DNA of 45,756 bases from Chloroflexota bacterium. Its GTDB lineage: Bacteria > Chloroflexota > Anaerolineae > Aggregatilineales > J027. The stretch spans positions 1 through 45,756 of the forward strand of contig RFGP01000191.1 of NCBI GenBank assembly GCA_003697365.1, read 5' to 3'. Below the pieces are notes generated by a model that saw nothing but the letters and a program-made list of their open reading frames with translations, had not been told where the DNA came from and did no database searches. Positions 27,322-33,771 of this stretch are shown one piece after another. Every line of letters starts with the position of its first letter. Position 1 is the first letter of the stretch. The position numbers and the translations under genes are program-made.

Positions 27322-27356
27322 TTGTGTTGGCTAACATTTTGTGCAAACCAACACAA
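27322..27356. repeat. Perfect inverted repeat in the divergent thrE-like/SDR intergenic region
   Basis: TTGTGTTGG and CCAACACAA are exact 9-bp arms around 17 bp. On the minus strand the repeat is followed after 3 bp by a run of eight T and then ATTTT, 40-50 bp ahead of the exporter-pyrDEF operon. It could be an operator serving both divergent genes, or a leader terminator for the minus-strand operon. The gap 27270-27384 holds no gene. Confidence 0.5.
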
Positions 27357-27384
27357 TAAAAAGAATTAGAGAGGATCATCACCT

Positions 27385-28245
27385 ATGAACGACGTAAAAG
27401 ATCATAAAGCTGTAGTAATTACTGGGGCATCAAGTGGCATTGGCTATTCATGCGCTTTATTTCTTGCCCAAAAGGGGTTTCAAGTTTTTGCGGGTGTTCG
27501 CAAGCAATCGGATGCTGAACGTTTGCAACAAGCTATACCGTCTGTCACCCCTTTAATACTTGATGTCACAAATGCCGAACAGATCGCTCATAGCGTAGAA
27601 GTTGTGAAGAATGCCGTTAGAACAAAAGGTATTGTTGGTTTGGTGAATAATGCAGGGATCACAGCTACGGCCCCTGTTGAATTTTTATCCCTTGAAGAAT
27701 TACGCACCGTTTTAGAAGTAAACGTTATTGGCGTTGTGGCAACCACTAAAGCCTTTATGCCTTTATTAAGACAAGCGCCATATGGCCGCATTATCAATAT
27801 AAGCTCTCTTGGCGGCACGATCTCTAGCCCGTATTTATCGGCATATCACGCATCGAAGTTCGCATTAGAGGCAATATCAGATGCTATGCGCATGGAATTA
27901 AAAGCATGGAAAAATTTAGATGTCGTTGTGATCAAACCCGCGAGCATCAAAACGCCTATTTGGCAAAAGGCAGTTCGCGATTTTAGCGCATTGCTAGAAC
28001 AGATGCCTGATGAAATACGCCCACAATATGCAAAAGAACTAGAAATTGTCACCCAACATCGCCAAAAAGCGGATGCTAACGGTGCTGACCCTGAGGTTGT
28101 TGCCCAAGCGGTGCACAAGGCACTCATTGCACCTAAGCCTCGCACTCGCTATTTGCTTGCATTCAACCCCGTGATTTTTGCCCTATTACGCTACTTGCCA
28201 GATCGTTGGCGCGATTCGATAATCAGACGCAATCTAGATTTGTAA
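27385..28245 (+). CDS. Classical short-chain dehydrogenase/reductase
   Basis: The 286-residue enzyme has the SDR nucleotide-binding motif VVITGASSGIGYS near residues 10-22, LILDVTNAEQ (adenine-side Asp), GLVNNAGI near 85-92, IINISSLGG with the catalytic Ser, and YHASKFALEA with the catalytic Tyr and Lys. A basic residue after the second strand (GVRKQ) suggests NADP(H). The C-terminal extension with the hydrophobic YLLAFNPVIFALLRYLP resembles retinol- or steroid-dehydrogenase-type SDRs that act on lipid substrates. The substrate is unknown. GAGAGGAT precedes the ATG. It reads toward pyrB but is separated from it by a hairpin and a terminator. Confidence 0.9.
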   Translation: MNDVKDHKAVVITGASSGIGYSCALFLAQKGFQVFAGVRKQSDAERLQQAIPSVTPLILDVTNAEQIAHSVEVVKNAVRTKGIVGLVNNAGITATAPVEFLSLEELRTVLEVNVIGVVATTKAFMPLLRQAPYGRIINISSLGGTISSPYLSAYHASKFALEAISDAMRMELKAWKNLDVVVIKPASIKTPIWQKAVRDFSALLEQMPDEIRPQYAKELEIVTQHRQKADANGADPEVVAQAVHKALIAPKPRTRYLLAFNPVIFALLRYLPDRWRDSIIRRNLDL

Positions 28246-28266
28246 TACTTCACATTGCAATTCTAA

Positions 28267-28288
28267 GAGCAGCTTGTTAAAGTTGCTC
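28267..28288 (+). other. Hairpin after the SDR gene / in the pyrB upstream region
   Basis: GAGCAGCTT and AAGTTGCTC pair over 9 bp (one G-U) around the loop GTTA, 21 bp after the SDR stop. No T tract follows, so it may be a factor-dependent terminator element, an mRNA 3'-end stabiliser, or part of the pyrB leader RNA if transcription starts upstream. Confidence 0.4.
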
Positions 28289-28319
28289 ACTAATGACTTC
28301 AGAAATTGAATAGTGTTCT

Positions 28320-28385
28320 ATGTCCAACGATGATAATAAACAGCTCTTTCATTATTTACCTGTCACAATAAAAGGCCATCCCTAA
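28320..28385 (+). CDS. Putative 21-residue pyrB leader peptide
   Basis: An ATG-initiated frame of 21 codons runs from 28320 and ends with TAA at 28383-28385. That stop lies exactly in the 4-nt loop of the terminator preceding pyrB. The coding strand contains a pyrimidine-rich stretch (CTCTTTCATTATTTACCT) at about 28344-28361, the kind of U-rich tract that in E. coli pyrBI makes RNA polymerase pause at low UTP. A ribosome translating to the stop would cover the 5' arm of the hairpin. No clear Shine-Dalgarno sequence precedes the ATG, which is the main weakness. The frame may be fortuitous if the promoter lies at the GATAAT at 28332. Confidence 0.4.
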   Translation: MSNDDNKQLFHYLPVTIKGHP

Positions 28386-28398
28386 GGATGGTCTTTTT
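28371..28398 (+). terminator. Intrinsic terminator/attenuator in the pyrB leader
   Basis: GGCCATCC (28374-28381) pairs with GGATGGTC (28386-28393) over 8 bp with one G-U, with loop CTAA, preceded by AAA and followed by TTTTTG. Only 12 bp separate its T tract from the pyrB ribosome site GGAGAGG (28411-28417), so no promoter fits downstream. Transcription of pyrBC must therefore pass through this terminator, which makes it an attenuator or a leaky SDR terminator. Confidence 0.8.
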
Positions 28399-28420
28399 GT
28401 AGTTTCTTTTGGAGAGGACT

Positions 28421-29494
28421 ATGTCAAATATCCCTACTCAAACACGTGATATTCGCCAATCTATTCAGTATGTCGAACTATACAAACCGCCAGCGATCAA
28501 CGGTGATTTTAAAGGTAAGCATATCATCACTGTTGATCAATTTGAGCGAAAAGACCTACAGACTTTATTCGATGCTACTTTTTCTTTGCGTAAACGTGTT
28601 AAACAAAATGATCGAGGATTATTAGAACTTAGCACCGGAAAAGTTATGGCAAGTCTTTTCTTTGAAGCAAGTACTCGCACAGATTTATCATTTCAAGCGG
28701 CTATGCGGCGCTTGGGAGGAGAAGTGATCGCAGCAAGTAATGGTGTACAATTTTCATCTGTCTATAAAGGCGAAAATCTTGCTGATACCGTGCGTGCTGC
28801 TGCTTGTTATGCCGATGTCATCGCACTTCGTCATCCAAATGTTGGTTCTTCTTACGAAGCTGCCTATTATCTTGATATGCTAAACCAGCAAATCGACAAT
28901 CCAACAGTAGTCATCAGCGGTGGTGATGGCGTTGGTGAACATCCTACCCAAGCATTACTAGATATTTTCACTATATATGATTTCAAACGCACTATTGATA
29001 ACTTAACAATTACAATGGTGGGCGATTTAAAACATGGTAGAACCGTTCATTCACTAGCAAAATTAATTGCACGTTATGGGGCAGTGAACACAACACTTTG
29101 TTTTGTTGCACCAGAAACGCTCAAAATGCCTACAGACATTGTGAACTTTATTCGCGAACGCGGTATCAGTGTCTATGAAACAGAAAATTTATATGATGTT
29201 CTGGCTGATAGTGACGTGATCTATTGGACACGTATTCAAGAAGAACGTTTTGACACACCCTATGAGTACGAAGCGATCAAGGATCGCTTTATCATGTTGC
29301 CATCGGTGTTGCAACAAGCAAAAACAGATGCAATCTTGATGCACCCGTTACCACGTAAGCACGAGATGGGCACACCAGATGATCATGATCAATTGGATCG
29401 TGATCCGCGTTCGGTATACTTTCGTCAAATGGAAAATGGTATGTTCATTAGGATGGCTTTATTGGCTAAAGTCTTGCGTGGAGTCTATGTATGA
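28421..29494 (+). CDS. pyrB: Aspartate carbamoyltransferase catalytic subunit (PyrB)
   Basis: PyrB condenses carbamoyl phosphate with aspartate, the committed step of pyrimidine synthesis. The 357-residue protein has the carbamoyl-phosphate loop FFEASTRTDLSFQAAMRRLGG near residues 70-90, IALRHPNVGSSYEAA, the GDGVGEHPTQALLDI motif near 165-180, TMVGDLKHGRTVHSL, and MHPLPRKHEMG near 305. The protein is about 40-50 residues longer than the E. coli catalytic chain, mostly at the N-terminus. No pyrI regulatory subunit is adjacent. ATG 28421 is chosen because of GGAGAGG directly upstream. It overlaps pyrC by 4 bp (ATGA). Expression is probably controlled by the leader terminator. Confidence 0.95.
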   Translation: MSNIPTQTRDIRQSIQYVELYKPPAINGDFKGKHIITVDQFERKDLQTLFDATFSLRKRVKQNDRGLLELSTGKVMASLFFEASTRTDLSFQAAMRRLGGEVIAASNGVQFSSVYKGENLADTVRAAACYADVIALRHPNVGSSYEAAYYLDMLNQQIDNPTVVISGGDGVGEHPTQALLDIFTIYDFKRTIDNLTITMVGDLKHGRTVHSLAKLIARYGAVNTTLCFVAPETLKMPTDIVNFIRERGISVYETENLYDVLADSDVIYWTRIQEERFDTPYEYEAIKDRFIMLPSVLQQAKTDAILMHPLPRKHEMGTPDDHDQLDRDPRSVYFRQMENGMFIRMALLAKVLRGVYV

Positions 29495-30561
29495 GTTTGT
29501 TACGAATCAATGGTATGATCGATCCGCATGTTCATTTACGAGACCTTGATTGGGAACATAAAGGGACATTTACAAGCGAGACAGCGGCAGCAATTGCTGG
29601 TGGTTATTGGGCAGTGCTGGATATGCCTAACACCATGCCTTCTACTATTGATTCATCCACGTTAGCAATGAAGAAAAACACTATCCGCAATAAAGCCCTC
29701 AGCGATTGGGGGCTTTATTTTGGTGCAGCAGCTTCTGATAACACAGAATTTTACCGAAGCATATGGGGTTCTGTTTGCGGCATTAAAATTTATAATAATG
29801 CGACAACTGGTAATCTTTTAATCGAAGAGCAGGCTCTGCGCGAAAAAATTTATCAAGCATGGCACTGTAAACGCCCAATAGCAGTCCATGCTGAAGGAGA
29901 AACAGTTGCTCAAATTCTTGAATTGGTGAAAAAGTATCGACGTTTTACACATTTTACGCATATCTCCACTGCAGAAGAAATTCATTATCTTCGTCAGGCA
30001 AAAGCCGATGGTCTACCTATATCAATAGGCGTAACCCCTCATCATCTTTATTTGACAGAAGATGACATACCTTCGCTAGGCTCACTAGGCTTGATGAAGC
30101 CAGAGCTCAAAACTAAGCACGATCAAGCAGCATTATGGCAGGCTATAGCTGAGGGGTTAGTAGATGTCATTGAATCTGATCATGCACCCCATACCCTTGA
30201 AGAAAAAATGTCTGACTCTCCACCATATGGTGTTCCCGGATTAGAGACAACATTGTCACTGATGCTATTAGCCGTTCGTGAAGAGCGCTTATCACTTGAG
30301 CAACTCATTCCGATGATTTCAGAGAATCCGCGATCTATATTTGGGATAAAGTGCCCACCAGACACATATACTTTAGTTGACATAAACATCTCTCATACTA
30401 TTCGTAATGATGAACTCTTTACACAATGCGGCTGGACTCCCTTCAATGGAATGCAAGTGATGGGAAGAGTGCGCGAAGTATGGATTAGAGGAGTTCAGGT
30501 GTTTGACGGAGAACAAATTCTAGTTGAAGCGGGTTTTGGTCAAAATATTATCGCAATGTAA
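29491..30561 (+). CDS. pyrC: Dihydroorotase (PyrC, class I-like)
   Basis: The 356-residue amidohydrolase cyclises carbamoyl-aspartate to dihydroorotate. The metal site is complete: IDPHVHLRDL (two His near 13-15), the presumed carbamylated lysine in GIKIYNNAT near residue 98, AVHAEGE near 131, FTHISTAEE near 155, and ESDHAPHT near 229 with the final Asp. The MPNTMP and YGVPGLETTL motifs match PyrC. It is shorter than typical class I enzymes (about 430) because the C-terminal beta domain is reduced to a short segment ending RVREVWIRGVQVFDGEQIL. It is coupled to pyrB by ATGA overlap; in Bacteria the two proteins can form a complex. A bidirectional terminator follows. Confidence 0.93.
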   Translation: MSLLRINGMIDPHVHLRDLDWEHKGTFTSETAAAIAGGYWAVLDMPNTMPSTIDSSTLAMKKNTIRNKALSDWGLYFGAAASDNTEFYRSIWGSVCGIKIYNNATTGNLLIEEQALREKIYQAWHCKRPIAVHAEGETVAQILELVKKYRRFTHFTHISTAEEIHYLRQAKADGLPISIGVTPHHLYLTEDDIPSLGSLGLMKPELKTKHDQAALWQAIAEGLVDVIESDHAPHTLEEKMSDSPPYGVPGLETTLSLMLLAVREERLSLEQLIPMISENPRSIFGIKCPPDTYTLVDINISHTIRNDELFTQCGWTPFNGMQVMGRVREVWIRGVQVFDGEQILVEAGFGQNIIAM

Positions 30562-30565
30562 AAGC

Positions 30566-30603
30566 TAAGGCGTTTGGCATATTTACCAAGCGCCTTAAAT
30601 TTT
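30566..30603. terminator. Bidirectional intrinsic terminator between pyrC and the R2-like oxidase gene
   Basis: AAGGCGTTTGG (30567-30577) pairs with CCAAGCGCCTT (30586-30596) over 11 bp with one T-G, extended by T30566-A30597, around an 8-nt loop. AATTTTC follows on the plus strand and GCTTTTAC on the minus strand. It can end pyrBC and the converging oxidase transcript. Confidence 0.8.
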
Positions 30604-30612
30604 CTGATCAAA

Positions 30613-31497
30613 TCAAATTTCTTCTTCTGCAAGCGCCTGAATATCTTCTAAACTTGCGCCACGTGATTGTTGCAGTCGTGCATAGCGCTTTTGGAGTTGC
30701 ATCATGGCATAGTTCACAAACTCATCTTGATTCAACCCAAATGGCACAACCTCATAATGCGAAAAAGCATCAGAGATAATGCCAAGTGCTGGCATTGTTA
30801 AGGTGTTAATGGTCGTTTCGATAACTTCCCATACTTCTTCATGCTCAGAAAGCAAGCGTGTCAACAAGTATAAACCATAAGCAATGTGACGCGATTCGTC
30901 CTGTTTCAAGCTCCAAATGGCTTTGCGTGTACTCGGCAACAAATCGTTGCGCTCTAGGGCTGTGAAATAAGCATGATAACCCGTTTCTGCTAACATTCCT
31001 TCAACAACAATGTTATAAGTAGTAGAAGCGCGCGCTTGCGCAATGGGTGATTGGTCTGTTTGTAGTGCCTGAAGTGCTTCAGGCAATGCCTGATAAAAGA
31101 TGAGCTTATAATTATCATCATGAAACTGACTTAATTCATCCGATGTCTTCGTTACTTCATCGACAAAACGACGAAAAAAATCAGTATGTTTGGCTTCTTC
31201 AAACAAAAATGTGGTGAGATATATCTCTTCTTCAATACGGCCTTCACGAGCAATAACCTGAATCAATGGCAAAAGATCAAGCGTAACGGCTTCTTCGCCC
31301 CCTTGAAACAAAGAGGTCAGACGGAGAATTAGATTTTGTTCCTCAGGAGACATCCGTCCCCAATCCTCTACATCTTGGCTAAAGTCAATATCAGTAGGAT
31401 TCCAAATCCCCAAGCGCTTAGCTTTTTCATACAATTTCATAGGAAAAGAATTGCGATTTAAGCCACTGGTCGTTGTCTGAAAGGTGTCACGCAACAT
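30613..31497 (-). CDS. R2-like ligand-binding oxidase (R2lox)
   Basis: The 294-residue protein has the ferritin-like fold of ribonucleotide reductase R2, but its wording matches the R2lox group (M. tuberculosis Rv0233 type), which uses a Mn/Fe site and a bound fatty-acid-like ligand. The metal ligands are visible: Glu in LFQGGEEAVTLD, Glu and His in FEEAKHTDFF, Glu in VVEGMLAETGYHAYF, and Glu and His in DESRHIAYGLY. The Val of EEAVT and the Tyr of ETGYHAYF are the pair known to form a Val-Tyr ether crosslink in R2lox. The N-terminal SGLNRNSFPMKLYEKAKRLG is also typical. No nrdA-type large subunit is adjacent. GAGGAG precedes the ATG at 9 nt. The physiological substrate of the family is unknown. 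Confidence 0.88.
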   Translation of the reverse strand: MLRDTFQTTTSGLNRNSFPMKLYEKAKRLGIWNPTDIDFSQDVEDWGRMSPEEQNLILRLTSLFQGGEEAVTLDLLPLIQVIAREGRIEEEIYLTTFLFEEAKHTDFFRRFVDEVTKTSDELSQFHDDNYKLIFYQALPEALQALQTDQSPIAQARASTTYNIVVEGMLAETGYHAYFTALERNDLLPSTRKAIWSLKQDESRHIAYGLYLLTRLLSEHEEVWEVIETTINTLTMPALGIISDAFSHYEVVPFGLNQDEFVNYAMMQLQKRYARLQQSRGASLEDIQALAEEEI

Positions 31498-31536
31498 GCG
31501 ATGTGCTCCTCATCTTCTAAATCGGATTGTATGTGC

Positions 31537-31545
31537 ATTTTAACA
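31537..31545 (-). promoter_or_regulatory. Candidate extended -10 promoter of the R2-like oxidase gene
   Basis: TG-t-TAAAAT on the minus strand lies about 40 bp upstream of the ATG at 31497 and would start transcription near 31530. The remaining part of the 249-bp divergent region 31498-31746 is very AT-rich; I see no gene in it and no convincing Pho-box repeat ahead of phoB. Confidence 0.35.
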
Positions 31546-31746
31546 TATAGTTAAATTATCTAGCGAAAGATGTGAGTACAGCTTATAAAATATCGCTTAT
31601 CTCCACTAATCTGATAAAGTATTAATGAAATTCGGACTATTCTAGATAAAAAGCACATTTTTAAAAGAGCTTAAATTAAAAAATCTTGTATTTTTTGATC
31701 TTATTCTGTAACGTTCAGAAGGTTATAGAGAAAAGGATATAAAACA

Positions 31747-32433
31747 ATGTCCCGCAAAATGAAAATCCTTCTGGTTGAAGACGATAAAACACTCCGCAAA
31801 ACGCTTGCCTTTAACCTTGAAAAAGAGGGGTATGAAATCCTCGAAACAGGTGAAGGTGCCGAAGCACTCACCATAGCACGAGAACATAATCCTGACCTCA
31901 TCGTACTTGATATTATGTTACCTACGCTCGACGGGTTGTCCGTTTGTCGTGTGTTACGGAATGAATCAAATGTTCCCATAGTAATGCTCACAGCGCGTGA
32001 CGGTGAAGTTGATAGAATCATCGGCTTAGAAAACGGCGCTGATGACTATATCGTGAAGCCTTTCAATCTTGGTGAATTTCTTGCAAGAGTACGCGCTGTA
32101 CTCCGCCGAACAGGTGATCCAAACCGACAACCTGATAAGCTCCAATCAGGCGATCTTGTATTGGATCTAATCGCACGCAAAGCTACTTTTCGCGGAGAAG
32201 AATTGCGCTTAACACACAAAGAATTTGACTTAATGGCTGCGCTTATGCGTAATAGAGGTGCAGTGCTCTCACGCGATCTATTATTGGAGCGTGTTTGGGG
32301 ATATGAGTATAGCGGTCAAAGCAAAACAGTAGATGTACATATTCGTTGGTTGCGCGAAAAAATCGAGGAAGACCCTTCAAATCCTAAACGAATTGTTACA
32401 GTTCGTGGTGTGGGTTATCGATTTGAGGAATAA
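31747..32433 (+). CDS. phoB: PhoB-type response regulator (OmpR family)
   Basis: The 228-residue protein has a receiver domain ([13 protein letters not shown] acidic pair, phospho-acceptor Asp55 in [12 protein letters not shown], Thr in VMLTARD, Lys in DYIVKPF) and a C-terminal winged helix with [25 protein letters not shown] and RTVDVHI-like wording ([15 protein letters not shown]). It overlaps the sensor kinase gene by one base (TAATG) and stands directly ahead of the pst genes. This supports PhoB, the activator of phosphate-starvation genes, over other OmpR-type regulators. AAAGGAT precedes the ATG. The symbol is based on context plus family. Confidence 0.9.
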   Translation: MSRKMKILLVEDDKTLRKTLAFNLEKEGYEILETGEGAEALTIAREHNPDLIVLDIMLPTLDGLSVCRVLRNESNVPIVMLTARDGEVDRIIGLENGADDYIVKPFNLGEFLARVRAVLRRTGDPNRQPDKLQSGDLVLDLIARKATFRGEELRLTHKEFDLMAALMRNRGAVLSRDLLLERVWGYEYSGQSKTVDVHIRWLREKIEEDPSNPKRIVTVRGVGYRFEE

Positions 32434-33623
32434 TGGGGATGCAAATTTTATTGTTTCTAAGCATCATCATAACCATTGGGCTAGGAATTCTCTATCTTCA
32501 AGCCTTGCGTCAAGCACGTTCGTTAAAAACTCAAATCGAAGCATATTCCGCTGCTCAAAAAGAACTGCTATCACGAGTAGAGTTTAGCGAATTATTGGAC
32601 AGCGTTTTGCGAGAGGTTATCGACGACGGCATCGTTGTATTAGATGCAAATCAGCGCGTTTTATTTGCGAACAACAAGGCACGGGAGCTCGCCGATCATG
32701 AAATGGTTGGCGAGAGCTTGATCGCGTCCCTGAGGCATCGCGGTATTGATGAGCTGCTCCTAGAAGTCATAGAACACGATGAGCAAAGTTATGTTCAACA
32801 GTTACTCAATTTTAATAACAACATCAAACTAGATGTACAAATTCATCGTTTACAAAAAAGTAAACGCGAGACGTTTTATGTTTTACTGCTACGTGATGTC
32901 ACTGCCCTAAAGCGTGCAGAAGTGGCAAGACGAGAGATGGTAGACAACATTACTCACGAACTTAATACGCCTATCACAACAATGAATTTAGTTGTTGAAA
33001 CCTTAGACGATGATGACATCTTACGTTCTAAAAAAGGTCACAAGATTCTAAAAGAAAAGATTAGCGATTTAAGACGTTCACTGGGTGTTGTAACTCAGCT
33101 TATCGAAGAAATGAAGATTCTGTCAGAGATTCAATCAGGCGTGTTACCAATCCTACTTCAACCAACACCTTTATTGCCAATGATTGAATCAGCTATTGCT
33201 CCTCTGCATCCGTTAGCTGCTGATCATCAGCAACAAATTCAAGTCGAAATTCCAGATGATATTATTGTTTATGCTCATGCGTATTATTTGGAGCGCGTCG
33301 TCAAAAACATCACACATAATGCGATTAAATTTTCCCCTGAAAACGGCATAATTTGCATTACAGCCACCCAAGATGAACAAATGGTCACCGTTGCCATTAA
33401 AGATAACGGAATTGGCATCCCCGCAGATCAATTGCCGCGTATTTTTGAGCGTTTCTATCAAGTAGATCGCTCTCGCGATCGTGCACGGAAGAACGGCACT
33501 GGTCTAGGGTTAGCAATAGCTAAACATATTGTGCAAAAGCATGGCGGCGAGATTTGGGTAGAAAGCGAAGAAGGAAAAGGTACTACTTTTTTCTTTTCAC
33601 TTTACAAAGATACATCTTCATAA
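32433..33623 (+). CDS. phoR: PhoR-type sensor histidine kinase
   Basis: The 396-residue kinase has one N-terminal membrane helix (LLFLSIIITIGLGILYLQAL, about residues 5-24), a short coiled segment, a PAS domain (DGIVVLDANQRVLFANNKA, about 65-150), a dimerisation domain with phospho-accepting His175 in DNITHELNTP, and an ATPase domain with NITHNAIKFSPENG (N box), IKDNGIGIP (G1), FERFYQVDRSRD and GTGLGLAIAK (G2). There is virtually no extracytoplasmic part, so it cannot bind ligand outside and presumably reads the Pst transporter and PhoU inside, as known for PhoR. It is coupled to phoB and followed by pstS after 148 bp. Confidence 0.9.
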   Translation: MGMQILLFLSIIITIGLGILYLQALRQARSLKTQIEAYSAAQKELLSRVEFSELLDSVLREVIDDGIVVLDANQRVLFANNKARELADHEMVGESLIASLRHRGIDELLLEVIEHDEQSYVQQLLNFNNNIKLDVQIHRLQKSKRETFYVLLLRDVTALKRAEVARREMVDNITHELNTPITTMNLVVETLDDDDILRSKKGHKILKEKISDLRRSLGVVTQLIEEMKILSEIQSGVLPILLQPTPLLPMIESAIAPLHPLAADHQQQIQVEIPDDIIVYAHAYYLERVVKNITHNAIKFSPENGIICITATQDEQMVTVAIKDNGIGIPADQLPRIFERFYQVDRSRDRARKNGTGLGLAIAKHIVQKHGGEIWVESEEGKGTTFFFSLYKDTSS

Positions 33624-33659
33624 CCCAAGCATTAGATGAGTTAAATAAAATTTTATACT

Positions 33660-33688
33660 TTGAAAAACTTTTCTTAATTGCGTGTTAC
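33660..33688 (+). promoter_or_regulatory. Weak candidate promoter ahead of pstS
   Basis: TTGAAA (33660-33665) followed after 17 bp by TGTTAC gives a near-consensus -35 and a poor -10, as would be expected for an activator-dependent Pho promoter. The imperfect direct repeat CTCGTTAAAT/CTCTGTATAT sits downstream, near 33727-33746. No established Pho-box consensus for this group is available to me, so this is tentative. Confidence 0.25.
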
Positions 33689-33771
33689 ACCGCTCTTTAT
33701 TTTTTGCCGCTAATATCATCCCCATCTCGTTAAATCTCTGTATATTTCCTTTAGGAGGAAAACAAAGAGTT

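Noticed and set aside
30613-31497. Ribonucleotide reductase beta subunit (NrdB/NrdF)
   Set aside because: The GGEEAVT and ETGYHAYF wording and lack of an nrdA neighbour match R2lox instead.
31498-31746. Small gene or Pho box in the AT-rich region before phoB
   Set aside because: No frame with a ribosome site and no convincing 11-bp direct repeats were visible.
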